This document shows, piece by piece, positions 4,659-6,313 of a stretch of DNA of 6,313 nt. The stretch's first letter is position 1, and every line of letters starts with the position of its first letter. This stretch comes from Thioalkalivibrio sp. (GTDB lineage: Bacteria; Pseudomonadota; Gammaproteobacteria; Ectothiorhodospirales; Ectothiorhodospiraceae), in NCBI GenBank assembly GCA_003555285.1, contig PWGH01000027.1:1-6313 (forward strand), read 5' to 3'. Made by a program: the position numbers and the translations under genes. The notes beneath the pieces were generated by a model that was not told the DNA's origin, did not search any database, and saw only the letters and a list, made by a program, of their open reading frames with translations.

Positions 4659-6313
4659 ATGTACGAAGGTTTCTACCGCCTCAAAACCGATCCCTTCCGC
4701 CTGAGCTCGGACCACCGCTTCTGTTTCAACCACCGAAGCTACGCCCGAGCCAAGGCCTATGTCGAATACGCCCTCTATCGCGCCGAGGGCTTCGTAATGA
4801 TCACCGGTCGACCCGGGACCGGCAAGACCACCCTGATCCAGGATCTGCTGGACAGCCTGCCGCGTAACCAGGTGAAGGCCGCGACCCTGGTCAGTACGCA
4901 ACTGGGGGCCGAAGACCTGTTGCGCATGACCGCCTATGCCTTCGGGCTGGATTCCCACGCCGAGCACAAGTCGACGGTGTTGCAGGATCTGATGGAGTTC
5001 TTGTCCAAGGAGCATCGAACCGGCCACCGTAGCCTACTGATTATCGACGAGGCCCAGGATCTGGTCGCCTCGGCGCTGGAGGAACTGCGGCTACTGACCA
5101 ACCTCCAACGTTCCGGCCAGCCCCTGCTGCAGATCGTGCTGGTCGGACAGGAAGCCCTGCGCACGCTGGTTCGCGGCCGCGCGCTGGAGCAGCTGCACCA
5201 ACGGCTGGTGGCCGCCTGGCATCTGGACCCGTTGGATCGCGAGGAAACCGTCAGCTATGTCCGGCATCGACTGGAACGCGCCGGCTGGACCGGCGATCCG
5301 GTGTTCGAACCGGGCGTACTGCCGATCGTGTTCGACTTCAGCGGCGGGGTCCCCCGGCGCATCAACCTGATCTGCAGCCGGCTATTGCTGCACGGCTTCA
5401 TTACCGAGCGCCATACGCTTACGGCCACCGATGCCGAACTCGTGGTCCGAGACCTGGAGCAGGAAGAACTGGCCCTGCCGCCCTACGAGACACAAGACCC
5501 GCTCTCGGGTTTCGAGGGCGCAGGCGCCGACAACGAAGGCGCCGCCGGCCGCAACGACGCGGTCTTTGCGGAGGCACGCGGCGGCGATCCGGTGTGGTCC
5601 GAGATCGATCATGGCCTCTACCCCGCGGTGCAAGCGGAACCCCCCGAGCCGCCGGCCGACACCCGGATCGAACCCGCGGTACCCGCGACCGAAGCGGGCG
5701 TCGAACCCATCCGCACAGCGGTCCAGAACCCGCGCGCCCCCGTTCCCTCGGGCCTTTCAGCGACGGCATCGTTCTCGACAGACGTCGCGACGGCGCCGCC
5801 CATCGACGCGGGCACTCCGGATGGAGACCGTGCCGCCGCCGCGCCACCCCACATCGTGCCGGAAAAGGATTGGCCGGAAAAGGATTGGCCGAAGCAGAAC
5901 GGGCCAGAAATCGATCAGCCGCAACCGGATTGGTCCCCGCGGGCCCCGCGTCAGAAATCGATAGCCGAGGAGTCGATACGGGCGATCGACCACTCGCGCC
6001 CGAAGGCCCACAGAAGCGCCTACCTGCTGTGGACCCTGGCCGCCGCCGTGCTAAGCTTTTCTGCAGTACTAGGCGCATTGCAGCTTTACCGGCCGGCCGT
6101 TCTTGAAACCACGATCACCCGCCTGGAGCCGAGCCTGGCGCAATTCCAGGGCTGGGTAAACGACTCCTCGGCGGCGGCTCGGGGCACCCTGAACGCCTGG
6201 TTCGAGGGCGTCGAGCCGGGAATACCGGAGTCCACGGCCAACGACCATACCCGCAACCCCGAGCCTCGCGCCGAAGTGGCTCCGGGCACGTCGTCGGCCG
6301 TCACACCGTCGAC
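4659..6313 (+). CDS. ExeA/GspA-like AAA ATPase with transmembrane anchor (3' truncated by the window)
   Basis: The frame is open from ATG 4659 to the window edge, 551 codons without a stop. A GGGGG ribosome site (4644-4648) lies ten bases upstream. Residues 1 to about 270 are an ExeA/GspA-type ATPase: MYEGFYRLKTDPFRL start, Walker A GRPGTGKT (50-57), Walker B LLIIDEA (126-132), sensor region LQIVLVGQ (157-164), Arg-rich LHQRL (179-183), and GGVPRRIN (229-236). Closest in memory are the ATPases of PEP-CTERM/XrtA exopolysaccharide loci (TIGR03015 type), MshM of MSHA pili, and the ATPase-SPOR DamX proteins. Residues 271-450 are a Pro/Ala/Glu-rich linker, 455-477 one transmembrane helix, and 478-551 the start of a presumably periplasmic domain. 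The ATPase would be cytoplasmic and anchored to drive envelope assembly. A C-terminal peptidoglycan-binding or SPOR domain would be expected in ExeA or DamX types but is outside the window. Confidence 0.88.
   Translation, partial: MYEGFYRLKTDPFRLSSDHRFCFNHRSYARAKAYVEYALYRAEGFVMITGRPGTGKTTLIQDLLDSLPRNQVKAATLVSTQLGAEDLLRMTAYAFGLDSHAEHKSTVLQDLMEFLSKEHRTGHRSLLIIDEAQDLVASALEELRLLTNLQRSGQPLLQIVLVGQEALRTLVRGRALEQLHQRLVAAWHLDPLDREETVSYVRHRLERAGWTGDPVFEPGVLPIVFDFSGGVPRRINLICSRLLLHGFITERHTLTATDAELVVRDLEQEELALPPYETQDPLSGFEGAGADNEGAAGRNDAVFAEARGGDPVWSEIDHGLYPAVQAEPPEPPADTRIEPAVPATEAGVEPIRTAVQNPRAPVPSGLSATASFSTDVATAPPIDAGTPDGDRAAAAPPHIVPEKDWPEKDWPKQNGPEIDQPQPDWSPRAPRQKSIAEESIRAIDHSRPKAHRSAYLLWTLAAAVLSFSAVLGALQLYRPAVLETTITRLEPSLAQFQGWVNDSSAAARGTLNAWFEGVEPGIPESTANDHTRNPEPRAEVAPGTSSAVTPS
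5859..5888 (+). repeat. Perfect 15-bp tandem repeat in the ATPase linker
   Basis: CCGGAAAAGGATTGG occurs twice in direct succession (5859-5873, 5874-5888) and encodes PEKDW-PEKDW at residues 401-410. The repeat is in frame, so copy-number change would alter linker length without a frameshift. Confidence 0.85.

Noticed and set aside
5594..6106. 170-codon plus-strand frame and overlapping Arg/Pro-rich minus-strand frames
   Set aside because: They lie within the Pro/Ala-rich linker of the ATPase, whose own frame stays open throughout; Arg/Pro-rich translations are the expected by-product.

Overview
The window looks like a chromosomal segment of a GC-rich gammaproteobacterium. The dnaG-rpoD order (the end of the macromolecular-synthesis operon), an RpoD of E. 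coli type carrying the large non-conserved region, and a tRNA with an encoded CCA end support this. Genus cannot be fixed from the sequence; the Ectothiorhodospiraceae/Chromatiales-like flavour is only an impression. All five protein genes and the tRNA lie on the + strand.

Layout: (1) 2-364, the last 120 codons of DNA primase dnaG. (2) 365-657, a 293-nt gap holding a 9-bp hairpin, a heat-shock (sigma-32) promoter candidate and an extended -10 promoter inside overlapping palindromes. (3) 658-2535, complete rpoD for the housekeeping sigma-70. (4) 2557-2632, a tRNA with anticodon CAT only 21 nt after rpoD, better fitted to tRNA-Ile2 (lysidine-modified) than to elongator tRNA-Met. (5) 2864-3715, a GTP cyclohydrolase II with intact zinc and catalytic residues and about 70 extra N-terminal residues. 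(6) 3716-3975, GC-rich non-coding DNA ending in a good sigma-70 promoter that overlaps a long inverted repeat. (7) 3976-4377, a small exported protein of 133 residues built from two copies of a GRFPTQAME-centred module, followed by a 14-bp perfect hairpin and a canonical intrinsic terminator. (8) 4659 to the window end, an open frame of at least 551 codons for an ExeA/GspA-like AAA ATPase with a long Pro/Ala-rich linker, one transmembrane helix and a truncated periplasmic part.

How they work together: dnaG and rpoD supply replication priming and transcription initiation and are probably co-transcribed, with rpoD also having its own start sites. The tRNA is probably cut from the rpoD transcript. 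The GTP cyclohydrolase II would feed riboflavin synthesis, but no other rib gene is visible. The small exported protein is a self-contained unit with its own promoter and terminator. The ATPase resembles those of exopolysaccharide/PEP-CTERM loci, MSHA pili, type II secretion and DamX; its partners would lie beyond position 6313.

No CRISPR array, insertion sequence, phage gene or defence system is visible. The least explained elements are the duplicated-module exported protein with its promoter-overlapping inverted repeat, and the N-terminally extended GTP cyclohydrolase II.
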